Shown here in pieces: positions 1-10,400 of a stretch of DNA of 64,000 nucleotides (positions are counted from its first letter, which is position 1; the number at the start of each line of letters is the position of its first letter). The stretch spans positions 7,115,632 to 7,179,631 of the forward strand of contig NC_020166.2 in assembly GCF_000224145.3 (NCBI RefSeq). The letters run 5' to 3'. The position numbers were made by a program, and so were the translations under genes. The stretch is from Ciona intestinalis (taxonomy: Eukaryota > Chordata > Ascidiacea > Phlebobranchia > Cionidae). Under the pieces are notes generated by a model. That model made no database searches and was not told the DNA's origin. It was given only the letters and a program-made list of their open reading frames with translations.

Positions 1-790
1 ACATTTAACAGATATATGTATATATCCATCTTAGTAAAAAAAAACCAAAACAGATTAACTAACTAGCGTTATAATTCAATCCAGCTCCTAATTTTAATAT
101 TTAAAAAAGATAGTACTAAAACTAAAAATCTATAACAGTATTAGAAGATGCTTGAAATAATATATAACTTTTAATGTTTCCAAAATGATCAGTATATATA
201 AACAATGTCATGAATGTTGACTCATCAACTGGTTTCCATAAATGATGAATAATGATTATTGCATCTGTCTGCAATCCAACCCACCCATGGGAGAACTGTT
301 TACCGTTTAATCATGTGCAATATGACAGTGTTAATACATGCGTGGGTGGAGAAAATGGTCAAGAGGAAAATTTGAGTAACATCCTGTATCATAATATGAT
401 TTTGCATAGGTGGTTGTGTGTGGAATAGAAAATTAAACCACAAAAAACACCTCTGTATAACAATCCAACAATTTAAACAGCTACTATTTTTTTGAAATTA
501 ATGGAAAGTTTTTTTTTCCAATACTAAAAGGTAAAGCTAACGTTCTTTATACAATAGTTTTAAGATGGTACAATACAACATTGTTATTTCTGATAAAATT
601 GATTTGCTAAAACTGAAAGAGTAATATTTTCAGGTAACAGTTTTAAAAACATGCAAAACACATAAAACATTCCGAGTTAAACAGAACATGTCTTATTAGT
701 TATTATGTGCCACATTTCATAATACGATATACAATACTAACATACATTTTTAGCACACAAAAGGTAAATCATTGCAACACTGGTACTTAC
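1..790. other. AT-rich stretch 3' of LSM12 exon 3, no gene seen
   Basis: This is presumably intron or 3' flank of LSM12. Minus-strand reading between 240 and 420 gives only short broken frames that do not resemble the LSM12 C-terminus. I see no repeat of the families found elsewhere in the window. Confidence 0.5.
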
Positions 791-2570
791 AGTTTTTTGA
801 GGCACAAGTATAGGTTGATCCCCTCAGTTGAAACGCCAGAGTCTCGTGCTTTAGCGAGCATTGTCTTAAGCTCCACCTCTTCATTGAAACGCTGGTAAAG
901 CTTCACAAAGAACAAAAAGTTATATAATCAGTTTTTAGTTCTGTACTAAGTACTAACAAATGAATATTGTATCTGTTCATTTAACAGTTCAAGCACTGGT
1001 ATGATCTAATTTATACATCTGTCACATCTCACATGTTTATTGTAGAAAAAGGTATAACTATATGTAATATGTCCAATTAAGGATATATTCCATTTTCCAT
1101 ATAATCTTAACTTATTTACAAAAACATATATATAACTCTTTATTATTGCGTTACATTAATGATTGATGACAACAGAAAAAATAGTATTTTATAAACAAAG
1201 CTAACTTATAGCAGTATAAGTGAACAAATTGCTTTTAAGATATGTTAATGCGTTCTATAATGGACGTTTATGGGCACGCCTTAATAAAGATGTATAATTC
1301 ATGCAGTAGACCACATAAAGGAGTCATAACATTGGTAGGGAAAGTAAATATAAGTTATCTTGCCACAGTGCTTGGGATTTATACATAGTGAGCCGAGGCA
1401 ACTTTAATGGATACTGCACTTGTGCACTAGTGCACTGAATATAAATAAGATTGAAATAGGACTATACATTGGGAGGGGGGAAAGGGCAGTCTTTCTCAAT
1501 AAAAAAGTCCCTCCAGGTGCATCTTGCATGTATGTTCTTTTTAAACCTTGAACTCGATAACAATAAATATTTTTCACCTCCCAATTAATTTGAGTTTGAT
1601 TGCCCTTGCTATACAGAATCATTAAAGCAAGCTGTAGTTGCATTACGAATTCAATGAACATGGGCCACATAATTTTAATATGATATGACCAACTGACAAG
1701 TGACATTTAACAGTTGGTTTTAAGGATCAATGATCAAATATAACATTTATATGATGTGGAATATGCATTATCTTTATCTACCCTAAGGATAAAATTAGTA
1801 TTTCAAATATAATAAAACTAAACATGAAAAAAGTGCAGATAAACAAATAGAAGCAAATCATGTAAACTTTTGCACTGTTCCACTTTTTTGAATAGTTATT
1901 GTCACTTACTATGGTACAGTTGACATTTACATAATTTTTTTGGAGATTTATAAATTCACCTTAGATGAGCTGAGTGGAGTTAGTGAAGGCAAAGGCGCGT
2001 CGCATTCCTTGATTAATGTCACGCTCTTTACTAGGTCAAGGTTCAACATAGAAACATTATTAAGATCTGACTTTCCACATGATGATGGTTGCTCTGTGAA
2101 TAAAGCATTTATTTAAATTATTAAATAGATGAATCATAAGATGTATGTGTATCTAGTAATAGGCAGCATCCAATAATAAATAAGTAAAAATATAGTATAC
2201 AGAACAATTTGGTAGCTGTTTTTAACTTACTAAAATAAAAACAAAAAGTTTTAAGAGGTTTGGGCTATGTGTTACTTTACATAGTAATTGCAATTTATTC
2301 AAGCGTATTATTTTCTACCACATTACTGTACACGTACAGCTTTCTTATACGAAAGCATAGATTCTTATACGAAAGCATTACTGACTAAATACGATATAAC
2401 AAGATCTGTTTAGCTTTAGCATGTCAAGTTGTTAACATACTTAGAAGCAAAATCTTGGAATCGTGATCAAAAGTGATGACCTCCCCCTGAATAACTTCTT
2501 CATGGCAGGTGGTGCATTTCACAATACTGCCAGGGTAGAAGTAGTCATTAGACGGAGCAGTTGCCGCCAT
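791..2570 (-). CDS. LSM12: LSM12 homologue, 5' part (three exons)
   Basis: LSM12 is a small RNA-associated protein with an N-terminal Lsm fold followed by an anticodon-binding-like (AD) domain; in vertebrates it works with ataxin-2 and related translation factors. Exons read on the minus strand: 2570-2441, 2093-1960, 900-791, phases consistent. The N-terminus MAATAPSNDYFYPGS runs into IVKCTTCHEEVIQGEV and ITFDHDSKILLL, closely matching the start of vertebrate LSM12 (YFSVGSQV-C-TC-E-LQGEVVAFD). Exon 2 holds PSSCGKSDLNNVSMLNLD, aligning with PSSSGKPNHADILLINLQ; exon 3 holds AKARDSGVSTEGINLYLCL, aligning with the start of the AD domain. The last donor is GTAAGTACC at 790-781. The C-terminal ~70 residues of the family (around WQEKNIVV) are not found between 1 and 780, so the last exon(s) probably lie left of the window. 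The start lies head-to-head with DTD2, 974 bp away. Confidence 0.9.
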
Positions 2571-3544
2571 ACTCGTTATTTGCATTTGTTTCTTGGTTTC
2601 AATTTGATGTCGCTGAGCACAGTGAGGTTGATGAATTGCTGTTTCACATGTAATAATTCTGCTTGGTTTATTACTCCTAATTTAGTTTGTGAAGTTCTTT
2701 AAAAATACGGCAGTACTTAAATATACAACTAATGGAAAGTAATTCAAGAATGAGAATTAAATATCTGGAAATAAAGTTAAAACATAAAGTCAAATTATTC
2801 ATATTAGAAACATAATGTTTACAAAGCATCTAAACATGTTACATGTACTGATATACATTATCCAGTTACTATGTGTAGCCTATACGCCCTACCCTAATTC
2901 CTAATACATTAAATCGGCATTACATGATCTTTTCCTACCATAAACAAACTGTTAACTTAGCAAACAACGGCTATTCTCACTTTAATATTAACGATAAGAA
3001 AAACAAATCAATTGCAATAATGGCTATCATGTCTAACGACAGAAAAGACATCATGGCAGCGTTAAATGACAAGTCTAACATTTAAATTTTACTGTATCTA
3101 CTCAAAGTAGGTTAAACATTTAAGTTTCTACCGTACATAAAACACAATAATATAAATTTGGTCCATACACTTTTGATTTTAATACTCCAACGCCTACATT
3201 GGCTTAGGCACTGCATCCAATTATAGCTCCACATGAACATTTATAAAACGTTACCGGCTTTTGGTAATATACACACTGATTGAAACATGACATCATGTGG
3301 TCGAAATACAGCCGAAGGAAACCGACTGAAATGAGGTAATTACATTTGCAATGTATGTCAAAGTTACTTTTATGATTTTATATTATAAAGAAATTGCATT
3401 TTTATTGTTGGATTCTGATTTTGCAACAACAAATTTTATTCAAACAAAGAATAGAGTGCGCAATAATCGGTAAAGATGCAATCCATCCTAATGTCATAAG
3501 ACAAATGGTATTTGTTGAGCTTATGTTTTTGTGTTCATATTTCA
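2571..3544. promoter_or_regulatory. Divergent LSM12/DTD2 intergenic region
   Basis: This 974-bp AT-rich spacer separates the start codons of two divergently transcribed housekeeping-type genes and should hold both promoters. I see no TATA box at a convincing position, no CpG-rich core and no repeat copy. A shared promoter is an inference from the arrangement only. Confidence 0.5.
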
Positions 3545-4030
3545 ATGGAAACGAAGGGTGCTTCTGCGAGACTGGTTCTTCAGCAATGCATTTCTGCGAA
3601 ACTGCAAGTGAAACCAATAACAGGCCCAGAAGAAGCTGTATACGTCAACATATCTCGTGGAATGGTTGCGTTTGTGTGCTTTCTGAAGCAAGCGGACCAG
3701 ACTACCGTGAATAAAATGGTTGACCATATAACGCAAGTAAAACTCTCCAAACAAGACGATGGAAAACTTGTTTCTATTCTTGATCTGCCGGGTGACCTAT
3801 TAATCGTACCACAAGCAACCCTTGGCGGTAGATTAAAAGGAAAACGTATGCAGTATCATCAAAACATAGACAAAAATCTCGGCTCTGAACTATATACTCA
3901 ACTTGTTGAAGCTTGTAGAAAAATTTTAAAACAAACGAACAAAGCAGTTGAATGTGGCACCTATGGGAATTTGCAAGTTTTAAGCATTCAAACTAATGGG
4001 CCATATACACACATAATAGATGTTAGCTAA
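3545..4030 (+). CDS. DTD2: D-aminoacyl-tRNA deacylase 2 (animal tRNA deacylase, ATD)
   Basis: DTD2 is a cytosolic homodimeric editing enzyme of the DTD fold. It removes wrongly attached amino acids from tRNA, notably L-alanine from tRNA-Thr(G4:U69) and some D-aminoacyl adducts. This uninterrupted 161-residue frame matches vertebrate DTD2 over its length (168 residues in human). Landmarks: LVLQQC near residue 11, the block ILDLPGDLLIVPQATLGGR followed by LKGKRMQYH in mid-protein, CGTYGNLQVL, and the C-terminal NGPYTHIID that carries the family's Gly-Pro motif. PQATLGG is typical of DTD2 rather than the SQFTLY of DTD1. The ATG at 3545 is chosen because similarity begins there; the frame is open further upstream with an extra Met at 3512, but that extension has no counterpart. 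It is the only intronless protein gene in the window. A possible AATAAA lies near 4340. Confidence 0.95.
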   Translation: METKGASARLVLQQCISAKLQVKPITGPEEAVYVNISRGMVAFVCFLKQADQTTVNKMVDHITQVKLSKQDDGKLVSILDLPGDLLIVPQATLGGRLKGKRMQYHQNIDKNLGSELYTQLVEACRKILKQTNKAVECGTYGNLQVLSIQTNGPYTHIIDVS

Positions 4031-4828
4031 ATTGTAGGCAAATATACTGTTAAATTTCCTTTCTATTTGGTTATTGTGTTTGTGTATTTGTAATCATTTT
4101 GATTTTTAAAAGGTTTACGAAGACCTGCAAAGCAAACATTAACACATTTTGCACTGATATTAACTGAAAATGTAAATAACATTAGTAATGCGATACACAA
4201 TCCAAATAATGAACAGAACTCCCGAAGCAAAATTTTAAAAACACCCGTGATGTTGTTCAGTTTACAGGCAAATACATAAGTGTACGATAGGTGAACTTGG
4301 GGTCAAAGACTGAACACCACATGATGCATGATCATATTAATAAAGCAATGTAACAAGTTTGTTGGTAAATTTACAAAGGTAATTGGGAAGTGCGTTATAT
4401 AGTATAATAAACAGGTACCTATATTGTGTAAAATGTTGTGGTCATTATAAAAACATGTAAAAGTACATTAGTTGTAATAAACAATTACAATCCATGAAAG
4501 TACAACATTTGTGGAACACAGGTGTACAGAAAAATCAACTTGGAACAGAAAATCTAACATAATTTTAAACATTATTTTGTGTACAAACAATTTGTGTAGT
4601 AAAAAACATATGATATAATAAAATGCAATAATTTGTGCTTTTTTAGATCATGTAAATGTTGTGTTATTACATTAAGATACCTTGAAATGTTTTTTTGTAA
4701 AAAATGGTTTAGTTCATACAGGTAAACATAATTAATACTAGAATACATGACACACATTGGCCCTGATAATAAAAAGGCATACAGACTGATATGTTAAAGA
4801 GTAGTAAAGCACTTAAAACAATAAAACA
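4031..4828. other. DTD2 3' flank, no gene seen
   Basis: This AT-rich region between two convergent genes (DTD2 and the MARVEL gene) contains no convincing coding exon. It probably holds the DTD2 3' UTR, with an AATAAA near 4340. Confidence 0.5.
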
Positions 4829-4979
4829 TATAGTAGGATGGGGAAAGACGGGACACCATTAGCACATAGTACCCAAAAAATCACGTGTTTTTAAACAAAT
4901 AACAACAGTCTATGGGAGTCTCGAAATAGAACAAGAAAATGGAATGAAAAGGTGTCCCATCTTCCCCCAACCTACTATA
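4829..4979. mobile_element. MITE copy, internally shortened (~151 bp)
   Basis: The ends are inverted repeats of the window-wide family: left end close to TATAGTAGGGTGGGGGAAGA, right end close to GGTGTCCCATCTTCCCCCAC then CCTACTATA. This copy is ~46 bp shorter than the usual 197 bp. It lies just downstream of the stop codon of the minus-strand MARVEL gene. Confidence 0.85.
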
Positions 4980-5048
4980 CTAAATTGATTTGGCTCTCAA
5001 AGGTTATGTTGTAAATGTTGAGTTCACCATGTTTTTAAAACGAGTACA

Positions 5049-6596
5049 TTATGTTGGAACATTTGTTGCACTGTGTGTTGTTTTCACACTACGAGGTTCT
5101 TCTCCACGGAATACCATCAATGCATATATCAGGAACATCACTGTCACAAAGGCACTCAGCACCTGGAATTTAAATCAACACTTAATGTGACTGGTATCTG
5201 ATTCCCTGCTTAAATCAACACTTAATGTGACTGGTATCTGATTCCCCCAAATTAAAACTTACAGCACATGCAGCATTTAGTCCTTGTTTTTCATTTTGTC
5301 CAGTGTTGCTAAGCCTTGCAGCAACAGCAGCTGCTATGCACATACCAATGAAGTTAATCACAGCCAGCACAATGCTGTATACCACTTCCTACAGGAAAAA
5401 CATTATGTATTGTTAATTTGTTATATTATATATTGATAAAAAAAATCCACCTGCTGAGGTACAGATTTTGTTTAAACCAAGCTATTATTTTCCTTTTGCA
5501 ATAGAAATAAGATTCACTGCTTAGTTACCTATGTGCCATCAATATAGGATGGGGAATTAAAATGTAAAGTAGAAGTCCTTATTGTCACAAACTGAAAATA
5601 GAGTTTTGTTTAGGAGTATAAGACTAAAATGGTCAAACTTTTGTAATAGGAAATCCCATGCATTGACACACGGTCAATATTTTACCCAGCAACTCGATTT
5701 TGTTAATTTTTAGATGCAGTTGCGTAATTTAAAACTTTATTGGTAACTTTATATTACATTTGTGATTTTAATACCCCTGTCTTACTGTTCATATACACAT
5801 TTTGGTTGCGGGACTATGCCATATGTTAGTATATAATATGTAAGTAAGCTGTTTTTAAATTGTTGATAAACACCTACCAGCAACTTCCATGGTGCCCTAT
5901 TACATAGCGGCAAACTGTAGAGTTGCAGGAAGTAAATAAAAAGGCTAATCAGCATAGTCACAAATGTGAATCCAAGCGAAAAGGAAACATATGTAGCTAT
6001 CTGTGTGATGATAAAATGTGTGGGGTTTGAAGCCAGGATCAAAATCCAACCAACCAGGGAAACAACCTGTAAAAAATAATGATAAAAAGATCTGTGTTAT
6101 GAAACACTCTATAGTAATTCTTTTTAACGTTTTTTTTTTATTATATGTAGGTGAGGTCCTTGTCAAGGACCTGAGAAGGTCAGATTTGGCCCATTGCCCC
6201 AAAACCAAGAAAGCCTGTTAAGGTCCTTTGTGCGACCGGTGCCCTTAGGTGTCTTGCCCAAGAACACGTACGCCGATCAGTATTAGTATCGCTGTAGAGC
6301 ATTGAACCAGAAACACTTTGGTTCTGATGCAGGCGCCTAAACCACTGAGCCACGGCACCAGATATCAAAACTAAAAGGTTGCTTCGTTGGGTTACAAGTT
6401 ACCATTCCTATTAAAAACTTTTACCTGTACTATTTAAAAAAAGACAGAAATTATGAATTATATATATATCAGTATATATATATATACTGATTTTCTATCT
6501 GCAATTAGAAAGAAGACTTACCAGAATGATCCCTTTAAATACCCCATCCCTTGAGGTAATTAAACCACGATCTATTCCAACAGAATTGCGCGACAT
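5049..6596 (-). CDS. MARVEL-domain four-helix membrane protein (plasmolipin/CMTM-like)
   Basis: This encodes a predicted 167-residue membrane protein. Exons on the minus strand: 6596-6522, 6066-5878, 5388-5263, 5162-5049, all joining in phase 0 with canonical GT-AG sites. Four hydrophobic segments are visible: about residues 21-38 (IILVVSLVGWILILAS), 44-72 (TQIATYVSFSLGFTFVTMLI and on), 89-113 (EVVYSIVLAVINFIGMCIAA) and 132-147 (LSAFVTVMFLIYALMV). A charged tail follows (FRGEEPRSVKTTHSATNVPT). The start MSRNSVGIDRGLITSRDGVF is the typical MARVEL entry, with an arginine followed by a 'G.L.S..G' element before helix 1. MARVEL proteins such as MAL, plasmolipin and CMTMs organise membrane domains and vesicle traffic. 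The tetraspan layout supports the fold strongly, but not an exact orthologue. Exon 1 is followed by an intron that carries a SINE copy. Confidence 0.85.
5170..5246. repeat. Tandem duplication, 40-bp period, two copies
   Basis: A 37-bp block ending in GGTATCTGATTCCC is present at 5170-5206 and again, identical, at 5210-5246. It fills about three quarters of the 100-bp last intron of the MARVEL gene. Confidence 0.9.
6150..6362 (-). mobile_element. tRNA-derived SINE copy
   Basis: Read on the minus strand, the element starts with a tRNA-like head: GGTGCCGTGGCTCAGTGGTT (A box) and CTGGTTCAATGCT (B box). It continues into a body with GTGTTCTTGGGCAAGACACC and ends near AAGGACCTCACC. The body recurs at 13152-13531 and in pieces elsewhere. 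It sits in intron 1 of the MARVEL gene. Confidence 0.8.
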
Positions 6597-7445
6597 TTTC
6601 TATATAACACTTGTATGAACAGTTTAGTTTTTGCTTTATGATAAATGCTTGTCTTAAGCTAAGTTGTACAGTTGGGTTAAGTAGAAAGAACTAAACACAG
6701 AATAGCAACCTATATACGTTATAGACATGTCAAATGGCCAAACCATAGTTTAATAATACAGTACAACTTATTTATTATACTACACTAATATACAAACAAG
6801 TAAAGTGACTACTTAACTGCGGATTACTGCTGTATAAACATGAAACAAGCAATCAATAGTAAACGTAGGTCCAATAAAATTACCTTTTCGATAAAACAAC
6901 AAGGTTCAATAAACGCGCCAGCTCTAATTGAAAGAAGGCAAAATGGGACTTCCCATTTTTTGCGTGGACAAATAAAACGAATTCCGCATACCTTCACGCA
7001 CCATTGCTGTTACCGGCTTTCAGTATGACATAATCGGAAGGTGGGGCAGCAACTAAAAACTAGTCATAAGTATTTCTATAGCTCTAAATGTTCACCCCCA
7101 AAAAAATACAACTGTTTGTTGGGGTGTAATATGGACGACAGAGCATGGAACATAAATGTGTTTTGAAATAAAACAATTGTAGCACACTAATTATTTCAGA
7201 CATTTTTTGACTAGTCGTGTTTTTGTTTTATTCTAAGCAGCGGTGCTTATAAAGAAAAAACGAAGAATCTGGTTTGCACATTGATCACGCGATTTAAAAA
7301 TATAACAGAAAAACCAGTGGCTATTATTACAACCCTTAAGCAAACTGGACAATTCATTACTGACTATGTAATAATTTATATAGTTCAGTTGCACAGCTAC
7401 AATAAAACGGTGTGAATCTTTCATAATTTTAACAACTGGCCAAAA
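6597..7445. other. Spacer between MARVEL gene start and adhesion GPCR stop
   Basis: Both neighbours run on the minus strand, so this stretch holds the adhesion GPCR 3' UTR and the MARVEL gene promoter. A minus-strand AATAAA at 7232-7227 lies ~215 nt past the GPCR stop and is a plausible polyadenylation signal. I see no other gene. Confidence 0.5.
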
Positions 7446-10400
7446 CTAAAATCGTGTTGTATCTTGAGATTGACTTTGGCCAGATTTTAGTCTGGTGGGT
7501 GGCACTAATGTGGTACGTGTCCCTCGGCGTGTTCCTTGCGATACAACAATGTCATGTGACCTTGATATGAACTCCATTATTGGTTTAAGCCACACATCCC
7601 GTGCCTCTGTATGCCTTACTGAAGTTAAAAGGAAAATTCCAAAACCCTAAAAAGACACAATTTTATGAACTGCCTACCTTTTTACCATGATAAGAATTAT
7701 TCGTAATTTGCTAGGGCACATTTGTACAAATTTATTTGACAAACAGTGGCTGCATATGACAAGATATACAATTTATTTTAACAAAAAAAGACAACATGCA
7801 CAATTGTGAAAGGTTTGACTGCCCAGTGCTCAATTGCTGACTATTACAACTAACTTTATAAATTATGTAATAAATTAATTATCTTTAGTTACCTGCAAAG
7901 TAGTGGTCACTGCAAAGAGCCAGGTAAAAACAGACACATAAACTGGATCATTAGAAAGCAACATAAAGTATCCAAACACCCATGAAATTCCAAGTATTGT
8001 TGACATGGTGACAGCAATTGTTAACATTTGTTTCACAGTTCTTTTCTGGCTTGACACAACCTTAAAAGGAACATAGCACATAAATTTATTTTGTACTGTA
8101 ACATTACCAATTTTAGAAAATCAAAACACTTTACGATAAACTTTATATCAGTAAAAATATTATTGCAATTAATAGTCAAAACAAAGAATCATGTACTTAA
8201 AATATAGTTAAACTATACCATACCTTCATTTGCTTCCATGTTAGCTCTCTCAGCACAACAAAAAAGACAATAAGATTAAACAGCAACATCAAACCAAGAG
8301 GCAACAGGAAAGCATAATTTAAAACAGGTCCATGCAGCCAGCACATGTTTTTTGCTCGATAAGAGCTCTCATATATTGGATCATCTACAAAAAAAAAACA
8401 TTTTTGGGCTAAATTTAAGCCAACTTTTAAGCTACCAACCCTGCAGCAGATTCAGTTGCACATTATTTTAAAATAAAAAATGCTTTTTATTTTTAAAAAA
8501 ATTTTTCACTTGATAGCCAAGAAGTTTTTGATGCTAAAATGCTTTAAAGTTGTAATGTTACATAGATATTGTGGTGCATCGTGCATGCAACAAATAATAT
8601 CTTAAAATATCCAATTGTCATTTACCACCAGAGCATAAATGATTCGTCCTCTTTATGTCGAAATATCCAAAACTTAGACCAGCAGACACAGCAACTATGA
8701 CAGCGGGAATTATGTAAGCATAACAAGCAGCACGAATCATGAAGCTTTTGCCTCGCTGACTGAAAACCTAAAATAAAATGTACATCATCATGTTGTTGTT
8801 TTGTGTATATGTAAGGTGTAAAATAATCAAAAACATGTTTCATAATACATTGATGGTATTTTTCGATATGTTTTTTTTAAATTTGTTTTAATTAAAAAAA
8901 AATGTTTCCTTCTTTGTCCTTTCAAGGCCACCACCAGCAGTTTATTATAATACGTACTAAATGTGCTCTTTTAAAAAGCAAGATTGGAATGCAGAAATGC
9001 ATATAACACAACAATGTTCTACTTTTCCCCACTTATATAAACAAATTAAATGCTCATAAAAGTAACTGTGCAATAAACGATAGGTGAAACCACTACATGA
9101 TGAAAAATGCAGTAAATCAAATCTTAATTAATTTACCCACTTGAACCAGTGACATGTACATGTCGTATGTGTAAACCGTCATCCAACACCATGTGACCAA
9201 CATGAAGTAGTGAAGTATCACTGCAATGATGGAGCACAAGATCACCACTTGGGTTTGTGGAATTCCAACAGCAACAAGAATTAATGAGATTGCGAGATTG
9301 GAACAAATGTGACACAGTATCCTAGCAGGGCGCCTTTTCTTTAACTCCCTATAGATTTATTTATGAACATACTTATATTAAAACCAATGTTGAAACATAG
9401 TATCTTTTATTTTAGTACTTCCCAAATTAATCAATATCCCTGGTCCAAAAGAGTTAAGAATAAAAGAAATAATAATGAACTTTTTTGTGATTAGTAATTA
9501 GAATTGACATTTGCCCCGAACCTGCCAATAGAATGCACTACTACAGTGATGATGAGACCAATGACAGAAAGACCACACCCCACATTACTGATTATAGAAA
9601 CCGCCACATCACCAGCTACAGGGGTTGATTTCTAGATAAAAATATAGTGCATGAAAAATAAGTGGTGGATGGATGTTATTTATGTCATCATGTATACTAA
9701 TACAAAATCAAATTGAATCCTAAAACTTTTATGTATTACATTTATAATAAAGTAAAGCAAACACGAATATGCAAAATCAATAAGCTTAATAGAATCCTAA
9801 AACTAATTTTAAACTAACATGGCCTTTTTTACATTATTAATCATTATTTTGTCCAAACATACCAGCATAAAGTTTGAGTTTAATAGAAGTGTTATTGACG
9901 TACCACTAACAATCCAAAATTAGTAAGATGGTTGCATTGGCAATGAGACAGACCTGCAGATAGATTAAGACAACAACCTTTATCTGACCAGCTACTTGTG
10001 TTGAAATCCCAGAAGACACATTTTAATTGAGTTTCCAACGCCCGCTGCAAAAATAATAAAAATTAATTGTAGTGTTACAAATTTTATGTCCAGCCAATGA
10101 ACTTATAATTTGAAAAGACAGTTGGTGTGATCTTAAAACCACATTTTGGGAAATGTTTATAAGCAGTATTTTTATTCTTGTTATTTTGGTTGTGCAGAAA
10201 ACGTTTTATTCTTTTCAGAAAAAGGAATAGAGAAAATCTATATTATACTTAGTTTTTAGCTTAATCACCTAAGTTATATGTTATAAAACTAACTGAGAAA
10301 TGCGTTTTTAGCATAGATGTTTAAAAGTAGTAAAAGTATCACAGCAAGTCCTTTTTTATGTATATTAGATACAATTTTTTACAAGTAAGTTAGATACAAA

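Noticed and set aside
3394-3544. Open frame continuing upstream of the DTD2 start
   Set aside because: It has no similarity to DTD2 proteins; the family N-terminus matches from the ATG at 3545.
6018-6221. Plus-strand open frame of 67 codons
   Set aside because: It lies across MARVEL exon 2 antisense and a SINE copy; no protein similarity.
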